64,000 nt of DNA from Dryocola clanedunensis subsp. sulfonylureivorans. Its GTDB lineage: Bacteria > Pseudomonadota > Gammaproteobacteria > Enterobacterales > Enterobacteriaceae. Both the position numbers and the translations under genes were made by a program. A model generated the notes under the pieces. It saw nothing but the letters and a program-made list of their open reading frames with translations, was not told the origin of the DNA and did no database searches. The stretch is taken from NCBI RefSeq assembly GCF_016756775.1, contig NZ_JAERMU010000016.1:44127-108126 (forward strand), in the 5' to 3' direction. Of the stretch, positions 26,644 to 34,865 are shown piece by piece (the first letter of the stretch is position 1; the number at the start of each line of letters is the position of its first letter).

Positions 26644-27864
26644 TCAGAATGCTGTCTCTAAGATCTCCAGCACGTTGTACTCTTCGTCTGCCAGCAGCAG
26701 CGCTTTCCATTTATCAAACGTCAGGCATGGGTGGGAGGTGCTGAACACCAGAATATCGCCCACCTGCACGTCCGCACCTGGCTTCAGATGCAGCATGGCA
26801 TGCTGGTCCATAATGCCGGTGGTTTCGATAGATTCTGCGGCCAGCTCAAGCTGCTTACCCTGGCGGTAGTGGGCGACAGGCTGGGGCAGGCCTGCATCAA
26901 AGGCGCTGTCACGTTTGCCGAAGTTCACAATTGCCCGGTCGTTCTCCGGCACCGACTGCACCATGGCAACCAGCTCCAGTGCGGAAACCAGATCCCCACC
27001 TAAATCGCAGGCGACCTTGTCGCGTGCCATCAGCTCGTCCTGCGCTTGCTGATAAATACCGCCGTCGTGGGTGATGTAGCAGCCCGGACGGATGACCACG
27101 CGGCAGCTGGCGGGTTTTTTCTCCTCCAGCCAGACGTTACAGACCACGTCATACCAGACCGAACCCGCCCCAGTAAGCACAAACTCACCTTCAACATAGC
27201 GTTCCAGCTGGCAGGCCAGCGCGGCGGCGTCGCGCAGCAGCGCTTCAACTTTCGGCTGCGGGTTTTCACCGTGCAGCACGCCTTCGTATAACTCCAGCCC
27301 GCGCAGGCGTAACCCTGGCAAGGTCGAAATGGTTTCCGCCAGCGCCAGCGCCTGTTCCGCCGTGCGGCAGCCGCAGCGTCCGCCAGGCACGCCCAGCTCA
27401 ATCAAAATATCAAGCTGTTGATTCTGAGCGGCGAAGAAGGCAGAGAGAGATTTTGCGTTAGCCACGCTGTCCACACAGCAAAGATAATCTACATCCTGAT
27501 ACTCGTTCTTCAGTTTTGAAACCAGCTGCATATTCGCCTTGCCGACGAGCTGATTCACCATCAGCACGCGCTTGATACCAGCGACCATCGCTATGCTTGC
27601 CTGCCACGCGCTGCCTACACCAACCGCCCAGGCTCCCGCCTTTTGCTGCTGCTGAAAGATCCACGGCGTCATGGTGGTTTTTCCGTGTGGCGCCAGGGAA
27701 ACGCCGCGCGCGTCCGCATAGCGCTGCATCCACTGGATATTGTTCTCCAGCGCGGCTTTTTTGATGATCGCCGCAGGCAGGCAAACGTCCTCTTGCAGAA
27801 TGTTGGCAGGGGTAAACATCGGGGCAGATTTGTGCGGAACGAGGTTACTGGCCTGGTATTTCAT
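26644..27864 (-). CDS. Fold-type III PLP enzyme, predicted amino-acid/hexosaminate ammonia-lyase
   Basis: A 406-residue protein of the alanine-racemase fold, D-serine/D-threonine dehydratase-like subgroup. APHGKTTM (about residues 60-67) carries the PLP lysine; ELGVPGGRCGCRT and LTGAGSVWYDVV are family motifs, and SFSTSHPC-like sequence FSTSHPCLTFDKW near the end holds the His/Cys zinc ligands of this group. Such enzymes eliminate ammonia from 2-amino-3-hydroxy acids. It is divergent from the amidohydrolase and next to RidA, DgoK and KDPGal aldolase, which fits a hexosaminate deaminase making a 2-keto-3-deoxy-aldonate. That specific substrate is inference. Confidence 0.85.
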   Translation of the reverse strand: MKYQASNLVPHKSAPMFTPANILQEDVCLPAAIIKKAALENNIQWMQRYADARGVSLAPHGKTTMTPWIFQQQQKAGAWAVGVGSAWQASIAMVAGIKRVLMVNQLVGKANMQLVSKLKNEYQDVDYLCCVDSVANAKSLSAFFAAQNQQLDILIELGVPGGRCGCRTAEQALALAETISTLPGLRLRGLELYEGVLHGENPQPKVEALLRDAAALACQLERYVEGEFVLTGAGSVWYDVVCNVWLEEKKPASCRVVIRPGCYITHDGGIYQQAQDELMARDKVACDLGGDLVSALELVAMVQSVPENDRAIVNFGKRDSAFDAGLPQPVAHYRQGKQLELAAESIETTGIMDQHAMLHLKPGADVQVGDILVFSTSHPCLTFDKWKALLLADEEYNVLEILETAF

Positions 27865-28066
27865 AACATTATTCCTTTGCGATTATCTTTTCTTTCAGAA
27901 TGGGTATCGTTTTTAACTTATTGAAAATAGATGATATATTTTAATTGTTGCAAATATGATGAATAAAAGTATCAGAAAATCGTATGCGTTTTGCGTAGTC
28001 TTCCACTGTTTTTCCTGCTTGTAAATGGTTAACTTTAGTCCAGAAGATAACGGGGGTATAGAACAC
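27865..28066. promoter_or_regulatory. Divergent promoter region with AT-rich inverted repeat
   Basis: The 200-bp AT-rich gap separates the PLP enzyme and amidohydrolase genes. AAAATA-gatgata-TATTTT (27924-27942) is an inverted repeat that could be an operator for the RpiR-type regulator. GGGGG precedes the ATG at 28067. Confidence 0.45.
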
Positions 28067-29497
28067 ATGAAGTTCGACTATCTGTTCAGGAACGTCACGG
28101 TAATCGACGGCAGCGGCGGCCCGGAATACCGCGCCGACGTCGCGATTAAAGACGACACCATCGCCGAAATTGCCCCGGCAATCGGCGGCCAGGCGCTGCA
28201 TGAAATTGACGGCACGGGCCGCGTGCTGGCGCCCGGTTTTATCGATGTCCACACCCACGACGACATCAACGTGATCCGTATACCGGAGTACCTGCCGAAG
28301 ATCAGCCAGGGCATTACGACAGTGATTGTTGGCAACTGCGGCATCAGCGCCGCGACGGCGACCATGAAAGGCAGTGTGCCAGATCCGATGAATCTTCTCG
28401 GTGACGTGACCCAGTTTATTTACCCTACGGTTGCTGAGTATGCACACGCCGTTGAGCAGGCTCGCCCGGCGATTAACGTAGGTACGCTGGTCGGCCATAC
28501 CGCTTTGCGTAATAACCATATGGACGATCTGTTCCGCACCGCCACCGAAGATGAAATCAGTGGGATGCGCAAACAGCTTCGCCTGGCGCTGGAGCAGGGC
28601 GCTTTGGGACTCAGTACCGGGCTGGCCTACGCTTCGGCCTTCCAGTCTTCCACTGAAGAGGTGATGGCGCTGGCGGAAGAGCTGGCGGCGCAGAAGGGCA
28701 TTTACACCACCCACCTGCGCTCTGAGTTTGAACCGATTCTGGACGCGCTGGATGAGGCATTCCGCATTGGCCGCCACGGCAAAGTGCCGGTGGTAGTTTC
28801 GCACCATAAGTGCGCCGGGGCGAAGAACTGGGGCCGCACCGTGGAAACGCTGAAGCTGTTCGATAAGGTACGTGAGCAGCAGGATGTTTCCTGCGACTGC
28901 TACCCGTACTCCGCCAGCTCTTCGACGCTGGATATCAAACAAATCACCGACGAGTTCGAGATCGTCATTACCTGGTCGGAGCCGCACCCGGAAATCGCCG
29001 GGCAGTCGCTGAAGCAGATTGCCGAAAGCTGGTCGATGACGCTGCTGGAGGCGGGCAAGCTGTTAATGCCGGCCGGGGCGATTTACTACAACATGGACGA
29101 GCAGGATGTTAGGCGCGTGCTGAGCTATCCGGTAACGATGGTCGGCTCAGACGGCTTGCCGAATGACCCAATGCCGCATCCGCGTTTATGGGGAGCATTT
29201 CCACGCGTGCTGGGGCATTACAGCCGCGACGAGAAACTGTTCCCGCTTACCGTGGCGGTGCATAAGATGACAGGAATGTCCGCAGCCCGGTTCCAGCTCC
29301 CAAAACGCGGACTGGTGAAATGCGGCTACTTCGCCGATCTGGTAATGTTCGACCCACAAACGGTGCGCGATGTAGCAAGTTTCAGCGATCCGCAGCAGCC
29401 AGCGGCGGGCATCGAGGCGGTTATGGTCAACGGCGTGATGAGCTATGGCCAGGATAAACAGGTTATCGGGCGTGCCGGAAGGTTTTTACGCCGTTAA
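28067..29497 (+). CDS. N-acyl-D-amino-acid deacylase-type amidohydrolase
   Basis: A 476-residue metal-dependent amidohydrolase of the D-aminoacylase family. GFIDVHTHDD (about 61-70) gives the HxH ligands, EQGALGLSTGLAYA (about 182) is diagnostic of D-aminoacylases, YTTHLRSE and VVVSHHKCAG supply further His ligands and MVGSDGLPND a late Asp. Family members remove the acyl group from N-acyl-D-amino acids. I chose the ATG at 28067 (MKFDYLFRNVTVIDGSGGP), the family start, over 28025. In this cluster it probably deacylates an N-acetyl-hexosaminate before the PLP enzyme acts; the substrate is inferred. Confidence 0.88.
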   Translation: MKFDYLFRNVTVIDGSGGPEYRADVAIKDDTIAEIAPAIGGQALHEIDGTGRVLAPGFIDVHTHDDINVIRIPEYLPKISQGITTVIVGNCGISAATATMKGSVPDPMNLLGDVTQFIYPTVAEYAHAVEQARPAINVGTLVGHTALRNNHMDDLFRTATEDEISGMRKQLRLALEQGALGLSTGLAYASAFQSSTEEVMALAEELAAQKGIYTTHLRSEFEPILDALDEAFRIGRHGKVPVVVSHHKCAGAKNWGRTVETLKLFDKVREQQDVSCDCYPYSASSSTLDIKQITDEFEIVITWSEPHPEIAGQSLKQIAESWSMTLLEAGKLLMPAGAIYYNMDEQDVRRVLSYPVTMVGSDGLPNDPMPHPRLWGAFPRVLGHYSRDEKLFPLTVAVHKMTGMSAARFQLPKRGLVKCGYFADLVMFDPQTVRDVASFSDPQQPAAGIEAVMVNGVMSYGQDKQVIGRAGRFLRR

Positions 29498-29518
29498 ACA
29501 TTTATCCACGAATTTGAC

Positions 29519-29553
29519 ATGTAGGGTGGATAAGCGCAGCGCCATCCACCATC
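29519..29553. repeat. REP element
   Basis: GGTGGATAAGCGCAGCGCCATCCACC lies between the amidohydrolase and RidA genes. Confidence 0.8.
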
Positions 29554-29568
29554 AGGAAAGGAGCAACA

Positions 29569-29964
29569 ATGAGCATTAAACGTTACGGAGTAGGCGGCAG
29601 CACCGGGACTGGCGGACAGAAACTGCCCTTCGCGAAAGCGGTAGAAGCGGGTGGCTGGCTGTACGTCTCAGGGCAAACGCCGATGAAAGACGGTGAGGTC
29701 GTGGAAGGCGGCATTATCGAGCAGTCCCGCCTGGCGATTCAGAACTGCGTGGACATCATGGAAAGCGCCGGTTATACCCTGGCGGACGTGGTGCACGTCA
29801 AAGTGTTCCTGACCGACTCCCGCTACTTCCAGTCGTTTAACAAAGTGTTCAGCGAATTCTTCGCCGACCATCCGCCAGCCCGCGTGTGCTGCGTGGCCGA
29901 CCTGGTGGTGGACTGCAAAGTAGAAGTGGATTTGACCTGTTATAACGCCGATCGCGCAAAATAA
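29569..29964 (+). CDS. RidA-family enamine/imine deaminase
   Basis: A 131-residue YjgF/YER057c/UK114 protein. WLYVSGQTPMKDGEVVEGG and the active-site region HPPARVCCVADL (Arg near residue 107) identify the family. RidA proteins hydrolyse reactive enamine and imine intermediates released by PLP-dependent dehydratases, so its place beside the PLP enzyme supports a deaminating step in this pathway. GAAAGGAG precedes the ATG. Confidence 0.92.
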   Translation: MSIKRYGVGGSTGTGGQKLPFAKAVEAGGWLYVSGQTPMKDGEVVEGGIIEQSRLAIQNCVDIMESAGYTLADVVHVKVFLTDSRYFQSFNKVFSEFFADHPPARVCCVADLVVDCKVEVDLTCYNADRAK

Positions 29965-29970
29965 AATGCA

Positions 29971-30006
29971 CCACGGCGGATAACGCTTACGCTTATCCGC
30001 CCTATA
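29971..30006. repeat. REP element
   Basis: GGCGGATAACGCTTACGCTTATCCGCC is a REP-like hairpin between the RidA and symporter genes. Confidence 0.75.
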
Positions 30007-30114
30007 AATCATTAAATAATAATATTCGGTATGTTTCTCAATATGCCAACGGGTTTCCTGTAGGTTTTTTTCAGGCGGCTAATTTCACCTTTATTATTAA
30101 TCTGGAAGTGAGTT

Positions 30115-31605
30115 ATGAATAGCAATGTATTTTTAATCGGATTCATTATTTATGCTCTCGCCATGATTTGGCTTGGCTGGTTTGTTTCGCGGAACCAAAA
30201 AAGCGGTGAGGATTTCCTGCTCGGCGGTCGTTCCCTGCCAATGTTTTTAACTCTGGGTTCAACAGTCGCCACCATGGTCGGCACTGGCTCCAGTATGGGG
30301 GCCGTTGGTTTTGGTTACAGCAATGGTTGGGCAGGCATGCTGTATGGCCTTGGGGGCGCAGTCGGGATCTTATTGGTCGCCTGGTGGTTTGCACCGATCA
30401 GAAAATTGCGCTTTATGACCATGAGTGAAGAGTTGTCTTATTATACCGGCGGTAGCCATATTGTTAAAAATATTGTCGGGCTGCTGATTTTCATCGCCTC
30501 AATTGGCTGGCTTGGCGCGCATATTCTTGGCGGGAGTTTATATTTATCATGGGCTACCGGTCTTGATTTAACCCTGGCGAAAATTGTTATTGCGCTAGCT
30601 TTCGCTATTTATGTGGTTATTGGTGGTTATTCTGCTGTGGTGTGGACTGATACTATTCAGGCGCTGATTTTATTCTTCGGTTTTATCCTGATGGCTATCC
30701 TTGCGGTAGTCCACGTTGGCGGATGGGATGCCATCCAGCACGCGATGGACCCGAAAGCATTGAGTTTCCTCGCGGTCGATAAACTGGGTGCTATCCCTGC
30801 TTTGTCTCTGGCCACGGTTATCGGTGTTGGCGTACTGGCAACGCCGTCCTATCGCCAGCGGATCTATTCCGGAAAAGATGTTTCGTCGGTTCGCCGTTCG
30901 TTTGTCTATACCGGTGTCCTGTACCTGTTCTTCTCTATTCTGCCTGCCATTATCGGCATGGCGGCCTACACCATGAACCCGTCGCTGGAAAATACTAATT
31001 ACGCTTTCCTGTTTGCGACGAGCTTCCTGCCGAGCGTGCTGGGGATGATCGTGTTGATTGCCGGTCTTTCGGCGACCATGTCTTCGGCCAGTTCTGATGC
31101 GATTGCCGCTGTGGCCATCATGATGCGCGATCTGTACACGATGGTGACAGGCCGAATGCCTGCGGAAAACCGGGCCATCACGCTCTCCCGCTGGATGCTG
31201 GTCGTGGTGATCGGCCTGGCGCTGATTTTCGCCCTGACATCTAATGACATCATCAGCTATATCACCAAAATGATCTCCACGCTGATGTCTGGTCTGTTTG
31301 TCTGCTCCATTCTTGGGCGCTTCTGGAATCGCTTTAACTGGCAGGGCGCGATAACGGCGCTGCTTGCAGGCGCGGTGGTGTCCATTGCCGTGCTGGTGAA
31401 TGACAGCTGGATGGCATTCTGGGGCAACCCTTGTATCCCTTCCGTCCTGGCGAGCCTGTTTGGCGCGATACTGGTGACGGTCATCACGCCTGCCAGTAAA
31501 GTCAGCCGCGAAGAGGCGCTGGAGATGATTACTCGCGAACGTGAAAGCCAGCCGGAAGCCGTACCGGTGCCGCTGGGCAAACGCGCAACGGGGAACGCAC
31601 GATGA
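30115..31605 (+). CDS. Sodium:solute symporter (SSF family)
   Basis: A 496-residue inner-membrane symporter with about thirteen hydrophobic segments. GRSLPMFLTLGSTVATMVGTGSSMGAVGFGYSNG in the first segments and LIAGLSATMSSASSDAIAAVAIM (about residues 316-338) are SSF signature regions. It is the only transporter in the cluster, so it should import the substrate, for example an amino-sugar acid, with Na+. It overlaps dgoK by 4 bp. Confidence 0.9.
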   Translation: MNSNVFLIGFIIYALAMIWLGWFVSRNQKSGEDFLLGGRSLPMFLTLGSTVATMVGTGSSMGAVGFGYSNGWAGMLYGLGGAVGILLVAWWFAPIRKLRFMTMSEELSYYTGGSHIVKNIVGLLIFIASIGWLGAHILGGSLYLSWATGLDLTLAKIVIALAFAIYVVIGGYSAVVWTDTIQALILFFGFILMAILAVVHVGGWDAIQHAMDPKALSFLAVDKLGAIPALSLATVIGVGVLATPSYRQRIYSGKDVSSVRRSFVYTGVLYLFFSILPAIIGMAAYTMNPSLENTNYAFLFATSFLPSVLGMIVLIAGLSATMSSASSDAIAAVAIMMRDLYTMVTGRMPAENRAITLSRWMLVVVIGLALIFALTSNDIISYITKMISTLMSGLFVCSILGRFWNRFNWQGAITALLAGAVVSIAVLVNDSWMAFWGNPCIPSVLASLFGAILVTVITPASKVSREEALEMITRERESQPEAVPVPLGKRATGNAR

Positions 31606-32459
31606 GCGACAGCTATATCGCTATCGACTGGGGGTCAACGCACCTGCGCGCCTGGCTGTATCGCCGCGGGCAGTGCGTGGAGAGTCTGCAGCTGCCGTAT
31701 GGCGTAAGCCGTCTGGCAGAGCAAACCGCCCGTGACGTCTTCGATAAGCACATTGCGCCGTGGCGTGAGCAGGAAGCGATCCCGGTGGTGATGGCCGGGA
31801 TGATTGGCAGCGATGCTGGCTGGCAGCCGGTGCCGTATCTGGCCTGCCCGGTTTCGCTGCACGAACTGAGCGCCCGGCTTTTTGATGTGGCTGAAAATGT
31901 GTGGATTGTGCCGGGGGTCAAAACCGAGCGAAACGTGATGCGCGGCGAAGAGACTCAGCTGCTGGGGGCGATGCAGCTGTCGCCCGCAGGCTGTTACGTC
32001 ATGCCCGGTACGCACAGCAAATGGGTGCAGGTTGCGGGCGGCGCGGTAAACGGGTTTGAGACTGCGATGACCGGCGAGCTGCACTACATCCTGATGAACC
32101 ACTCTCTGATTGGTAAAGGGCTACCGGAACAGCAGGATGACAGCGCGGCGTTTGCGGACGGTGTGAGCAGCGGGCTGGAATCGCCCGCGCTTATCAACAA
32201 ACTCTTTACCGCAAGGGCGGCCCGGGTGCTGGGCGACCTGCCGCCCGAGTCGGTCAGCGAGTGGCTGTCTGGCCTGCTTATCGGGGCCGAAGTAGCCACT
32301 TTGCGCGACGACATTCGTCAGGTCACGCTGGTCGGGGGAGCGTCGCTTTGCCGCCGTTACCGCACGGCATTAAGCCAGTCCGCCATTGAGGTCAGCGAAA
32401 TAGCGGGCGATACCGCTTTCCAGCAAGGGATAAGGAGCATTTTAAATGCAAGACGCTAA
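31602..32459 (+). CDS. dgoK: 2-dehydro-3-deoxygalactonokinase
   Basis: Phosphorylates 2-keto-3-deoxy-galactonate with ATP. The 285 residues match DgoK: IAIDWGSTHLRAWLYRRG at the N-terminus (phosphate-binding), VMRGEETQLLGAM (about 108), YVMPGTHSKWVQV (about 130), MTGELHYILM and LSGLLIGAEVATL, close to E. coli DgoK. The dgoT, dgoD and dgoR genes of the E. coli dgo operon are missing here, so the sugar acid must come from another source, probably the PLP enzyme product. The start overlaps the symporter stop by 4 bp. Confidence 0.93.
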   Translation: MSDSYIAIDWGSTHLRAWLYRRGQCVESLQLPYGVSRLAEQTARDVFDKHIAPWREQEAIPVVMAGMIGSDAGWQPVPYLACPVSLHELSARLFDVAENVWIVPGVKTERNVMRGEETQLLGAMQLSPAGCYVMPGTHSKWVQVAGGAVNGFETAMTGELHYILMNHSLIGKGLPEQQDDSAAFADGVSSGLESPALINKLFTARAARVLGDLPPESVSEWLSGLLIGAEVATLRDDIRQVTLVGGASLCRRYRTALSQSAIEVSEIAGDTAFQQGIRSILNARR

Positions 32460-33048
32460 AGCACTGGTCGCGATCCTGCGCGGCATTCAGCCTCATGAGG
32501 CCAGCGAGCACGTAGGCGCGCTGATGGAAGAAGGGTTTCGCTATATTGAGATCCCGCTTAACTCACCGGAGTGGATGAAAAGCATTCCAGAGATGGTGGC
32601 GAAATACGGCGAAAATGCTGTGATTGGTGCGGGAACCGTACTGAAAGTTGAACAGGTGGATTTTCTGGCGGAGGCCGGGGCAAAGCTGGTGGTGACGCCG
32701 AACACTAATCCGGCGGTGATCCGCCGTGCGGCTGATGCGGGAATGCTGGTTTGCGCCGGCTGCGCCACGGCAACCGAAGCCTTTTCCGCGCTGGATGCGG
32801 GCGCGCAGTGGCTGAAAATCTTCCCCTCTGCCGCTTTTGGTCCGGCTTATATTGCGGCGCTGAAAGCCGTATTGCCGCCGGAAATACCGGTGCTGGCGGT
32901 TGGCGGCGTGACGCCGGAAAACCTGGGCGAGTATTTAAAAGCAGGCTGCGCCGGGGCCGGGCTTGGCAGCGATTTGTATTGCGCCGGGCAGGGCGTTGAG
33001 GTGACGCGGGCGCAGGCCAGAAGGTTTATGGCGGCATTTTTAGCATGA
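32446..33048 (+). CDS. dgoA: 2-dehydro-3-deoxy-6-phosphogalactonate aldolase
   Basis: A KDPG/KDPGal class I aldolase (200 residues) giving pyruvate and D-glyceraldehyde 3-phosphate. The Schiff-base Lys lies in WLKIFPSAAFGP (about 123-134), the catalytic Glu in RYIEIPLNSP (about 32-41), and VIGAGTVLKVEQVDFLAEAGAKLVVTPNTNP is the phosphate/pyruvate-binding region. IEIPLNSP is the galacto-type DgoA form rather than Eda. The start overlaps dgoK by 14 bp. Last gene on this strand. Confidence 0.93.
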   Translation: MQDAKALVAILRGIQPHEASEHVGALMEEGFRYIEIPLNSPEWMKSIPEMVAKYGENAVIGAGTVLKVEQVDFLAEAGAKLVVTPNTNPAVIRRAADAGMLVCAGCATATEAFSALDAGAQWLKIFPSAAFGPAYIAALKAVLPPEIPVLAVGGVTPENLGEYLKAGCAGAGLGSDLYCAGQGVEVTRAQARRFMAAFLA

Positions 33049-33086
33049 TTTTGCCGGATGACGCTGCGCTTATCCGGCCTACAGAC
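33049..33086. repeat. REP element
   Basis: GCCGGATGACGCTGCGCTTATCCGGC lies between the convergent dgoA and rpiR-type genes. Confidence 0.85.
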
Positions 33087-33106
33087 CCGTAATGGGGTGA
33101 GGGTAA

Positions 33107-33970
33107 CTAATCCCCCAGCGGCTGGCGGTCCACGCCGCCGCGGTGGCTGTCCAGCGCCAGCTTGATACGGCGCAGCCGGTCTTTCGCCTGACTCTTATTG
33201 GCCATTGCCAGCTCGGTGGCCAGCACGTCCACCATCGCCAGCATCGCGTAGCGCGAAGTGCTCGGCTTAAAGATGTAGTCGTTCTCCCGCACGATCAGCG
33301 GCAGCACAACGTCGGCATTGGCGGCAAGCGGCGTCTCCTCCGGGGTGATAGCGATGACCTTCGCGCCGTACTGTCTTGCCATCGCGGCACTCTCAATGAT
33401 CTCTTTCGTATAGCCGCCCAGCGACAGTGCCAGCACCACGTCGTTTGGTGTGACGGCGGAGCACATCATGCGCACCAGCAGACCGTCGCTCTGGCTGACG
33501 ACCGGCAGGCCCAGGCGGAACAGACGGAACTGCACCTCCTGCGCGCAGATCGTCGAGCCGCCGCCCATGCCAATCGCCAGAATTTGCCGCGCGTTGCTCA
33601 GCCAGTCAACGGCTTTGTTGAGCGATTCCGGGTTCAGCGCGCGGCGGTTGATTTCCAGCACGTTGATGATAGTTTCATAAATTCCCTGCACCCCTTCCAG
33701 GTCCGGCACGTCGAGAATAAAGCGCTGTCCGACGGCCAGCGACTGGGCGAGCTTCACCTTTAGTTCGCGTACGTCTTTACAGCCAATCGCCCGGGCAAAG
33801 CGGGTAATCGAGGCCTGGCTTGTCTCGGTAAGGCGCGCCATTTCTGCAATCGGCAATGTTGCGGCGGACTGCACGTCATCGAGAATGAACTGCGCGATGC
33901 GCTTTTCCGTGGCGGTCAGCTCCACAAAGCGGTCGGTGATACAGGAGATAATGTCGATGGAGAAGGCCAT
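33107..33970 (-). CDS. RpiR/HexR-family transcriptional regulator
   Basis: A 287-residue regulator: N-terminal HTH (FVELTATEKRIAQFI...MARLTETSQASITRFARAIGCKDVRELKVKLAQ, residues about 15-75) and a C-terminal SIS domain (ARQILAIGMGGGSTICAQEVQFRLFRLGL...LALSLGGYTKEIIESAAMARQYGAKVIAITP). SIS domains of this family bind sugar phosphates; KDPG-like compounds act on the relative HexR. It is likely the regulator of the hexosaminate cluster. AGGGA precedes the ATG. A perfect palindrome at 33999-34017 lies just upstream and may be its own operator. Confidence 0.9.
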   Translation of the reverse strand: MAFSIDIISCITDRFVELTATEKRIAQFILDDVQSAATLPIAEMARLTETSQASITRFARAIGCKDVRELKVKLAQSLAVGQRFILDVPDLEGVQGIYETIINVLEINRRALNPESLNKAVDWLSNARQILAIGMGGGSTICAQEVQFRLFRLGLPVVSQSDGLLVRMMCSAVTPNDVVLALSLGGYTKEIIESAAMARQYGAKVIAITPEETPLAANADVVLPLIVRENDYIFKPSTSRYAMLAMVDVLATELAMANKSQAKDRLRRIKLALDSHRGGVDRQPLGD

Positions 33971-33998
33971 GGCGCGTCCCTGAAAGTAAGGATATTAA

Positions 33999-34017
33999 TG
34001 TGGTACTTTGTACCACA
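33999..34017. promoter_or_regulatory. Perfect 19-bp palindrome, possible RpiR operator
   Basis: TGTGGTAC-TTT-GTACCACA lies between the sitD stop and the RpiR-type gene, about 30 nt before its ATG. It has no T-run, so it does not look like a terminator. Confidence 0.5.
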
Positions 34018-34019
34018 GA

Positions 34020-34865
34020 TCAGGTCAGCTGTCCGGCCTCCCGTTTTGCCTGTCTGCGGGACGACCAGATAAACGCCGCGATGAACACGATGGCCGACAG
34101 AACGACGATGGTCGGGGCCGGGGCGCTGTCGATAAAGAACGAGGCGTAAACGCCGATAAACGAGACGCTCAGGGCGATAGCCAGCGCTGTCAGCATCATC
34201 GACAGGAAGGTGCGGGTCAGCAGCGAGGCGATGGCACCTGGGGCGATAAGCAGGGAGATCGCCAGAATGATGCCGACGGCTTTCAGTGCGGCGACGATGG
34301 TCAGCGCCACCATGCACAGCAGGCCATAATGCAGCAGCCTGGTATTCAGGCCCGACGCCTGCGCCTGGGTCGGGTCAAAGGCGTGCAGCAGAAAATCTTT
34401 CCATTTCACGGCGACAATCGCCGCGGTCACCAGCGCAATAACGCCCGTTTGCACAATGTCCGCCAGGCCTACGCCGAGCATATCGCCAAACAGGATATGG
34501 TCCAGGTGGATCTCCGGCTTCAGGTAGACGTAGAGCACCAGCCCCGCGCCAAACATGCCGGAGAAAACTATCCCCATTACCGTATCGCGCTTGATACGGC
34601 TGTTCTCCTGCAAATAGCCGGTGGCTAAAGCGCAGAACAATCCCGCAATAAACGCGCCGATCCCCAGCGGCAGCCCGATCATCCAGGCGATCACCACGCC
34701 GGGAAATACCGCGTGGCTCATGGCATCGCCCATCAGCGCCCAGCCTTTCAGCACCAGGAAGCAGGAGAGCAGGGCGCAGGGCACCGCAATCAGCGCGGTT
34801 ATCACCAGCGCGTTAACCATAAAGTCGAACTGAAACGGCGAAAGCAGCGTGTCGATGAGGCTCAC
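34020..34865 (-). CDS. sitD: Mn/Fe ABC transporter permease SitD
   Basis: A 281-residue permease of the ABC-3 (metal) family: FLVLKGWALMGDAMSHAVFPGVV and ILFGDMLGVGLADIV are typical. The start is GTG at 34865, which overlaps the sitC stop (GTGA) and gives VSLIDTLLSPFQFDFMVNAL, as expected for SitD. A longer ORF that runs up to 35120 overlaps sitC in another frame and is not real. Confidence 0.9.
   Translation of the reverse strand: MSLIDTLLSPFQFDFMVNALVITALIAVPCALLSCFLVLKGWALMGDAMSHAVFPGVVIAWMIGLPLGIGAFIAGLFCALATGYLQENSRIKRDTVMGIVFSGMFGAGLVLYVYLKPEIHLDHILFGDMLGVGLADIVQTGVIALVTAAIVAVKWKDFLLHAFDPTQAQASGLNTRLLHYGLLCMVALTIVAALKAVGIILAISLLIAPGAIASLLTRTFLSMMLTALAIALSVSFIGVYASFFIDSAPAPTIVVLSAIVFIAAFIWSSRRQAKREAGQLT

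Noticed and set aside
27941..28987. 348-residue ORF opposite the amidohydrolase
   Set aside because: Shadow; the plus-strand amidohydrolase has all metal-site motifs.
28067..33048. Cluster read as plain D-amino acid catabolism or as a dgo operon
   Set aside because: D-amino acid use does not explain DgoK and KDPGal aldolase, and the galactonate dehydratase and transporter of dgo are missing; it is kept only as an alternative.
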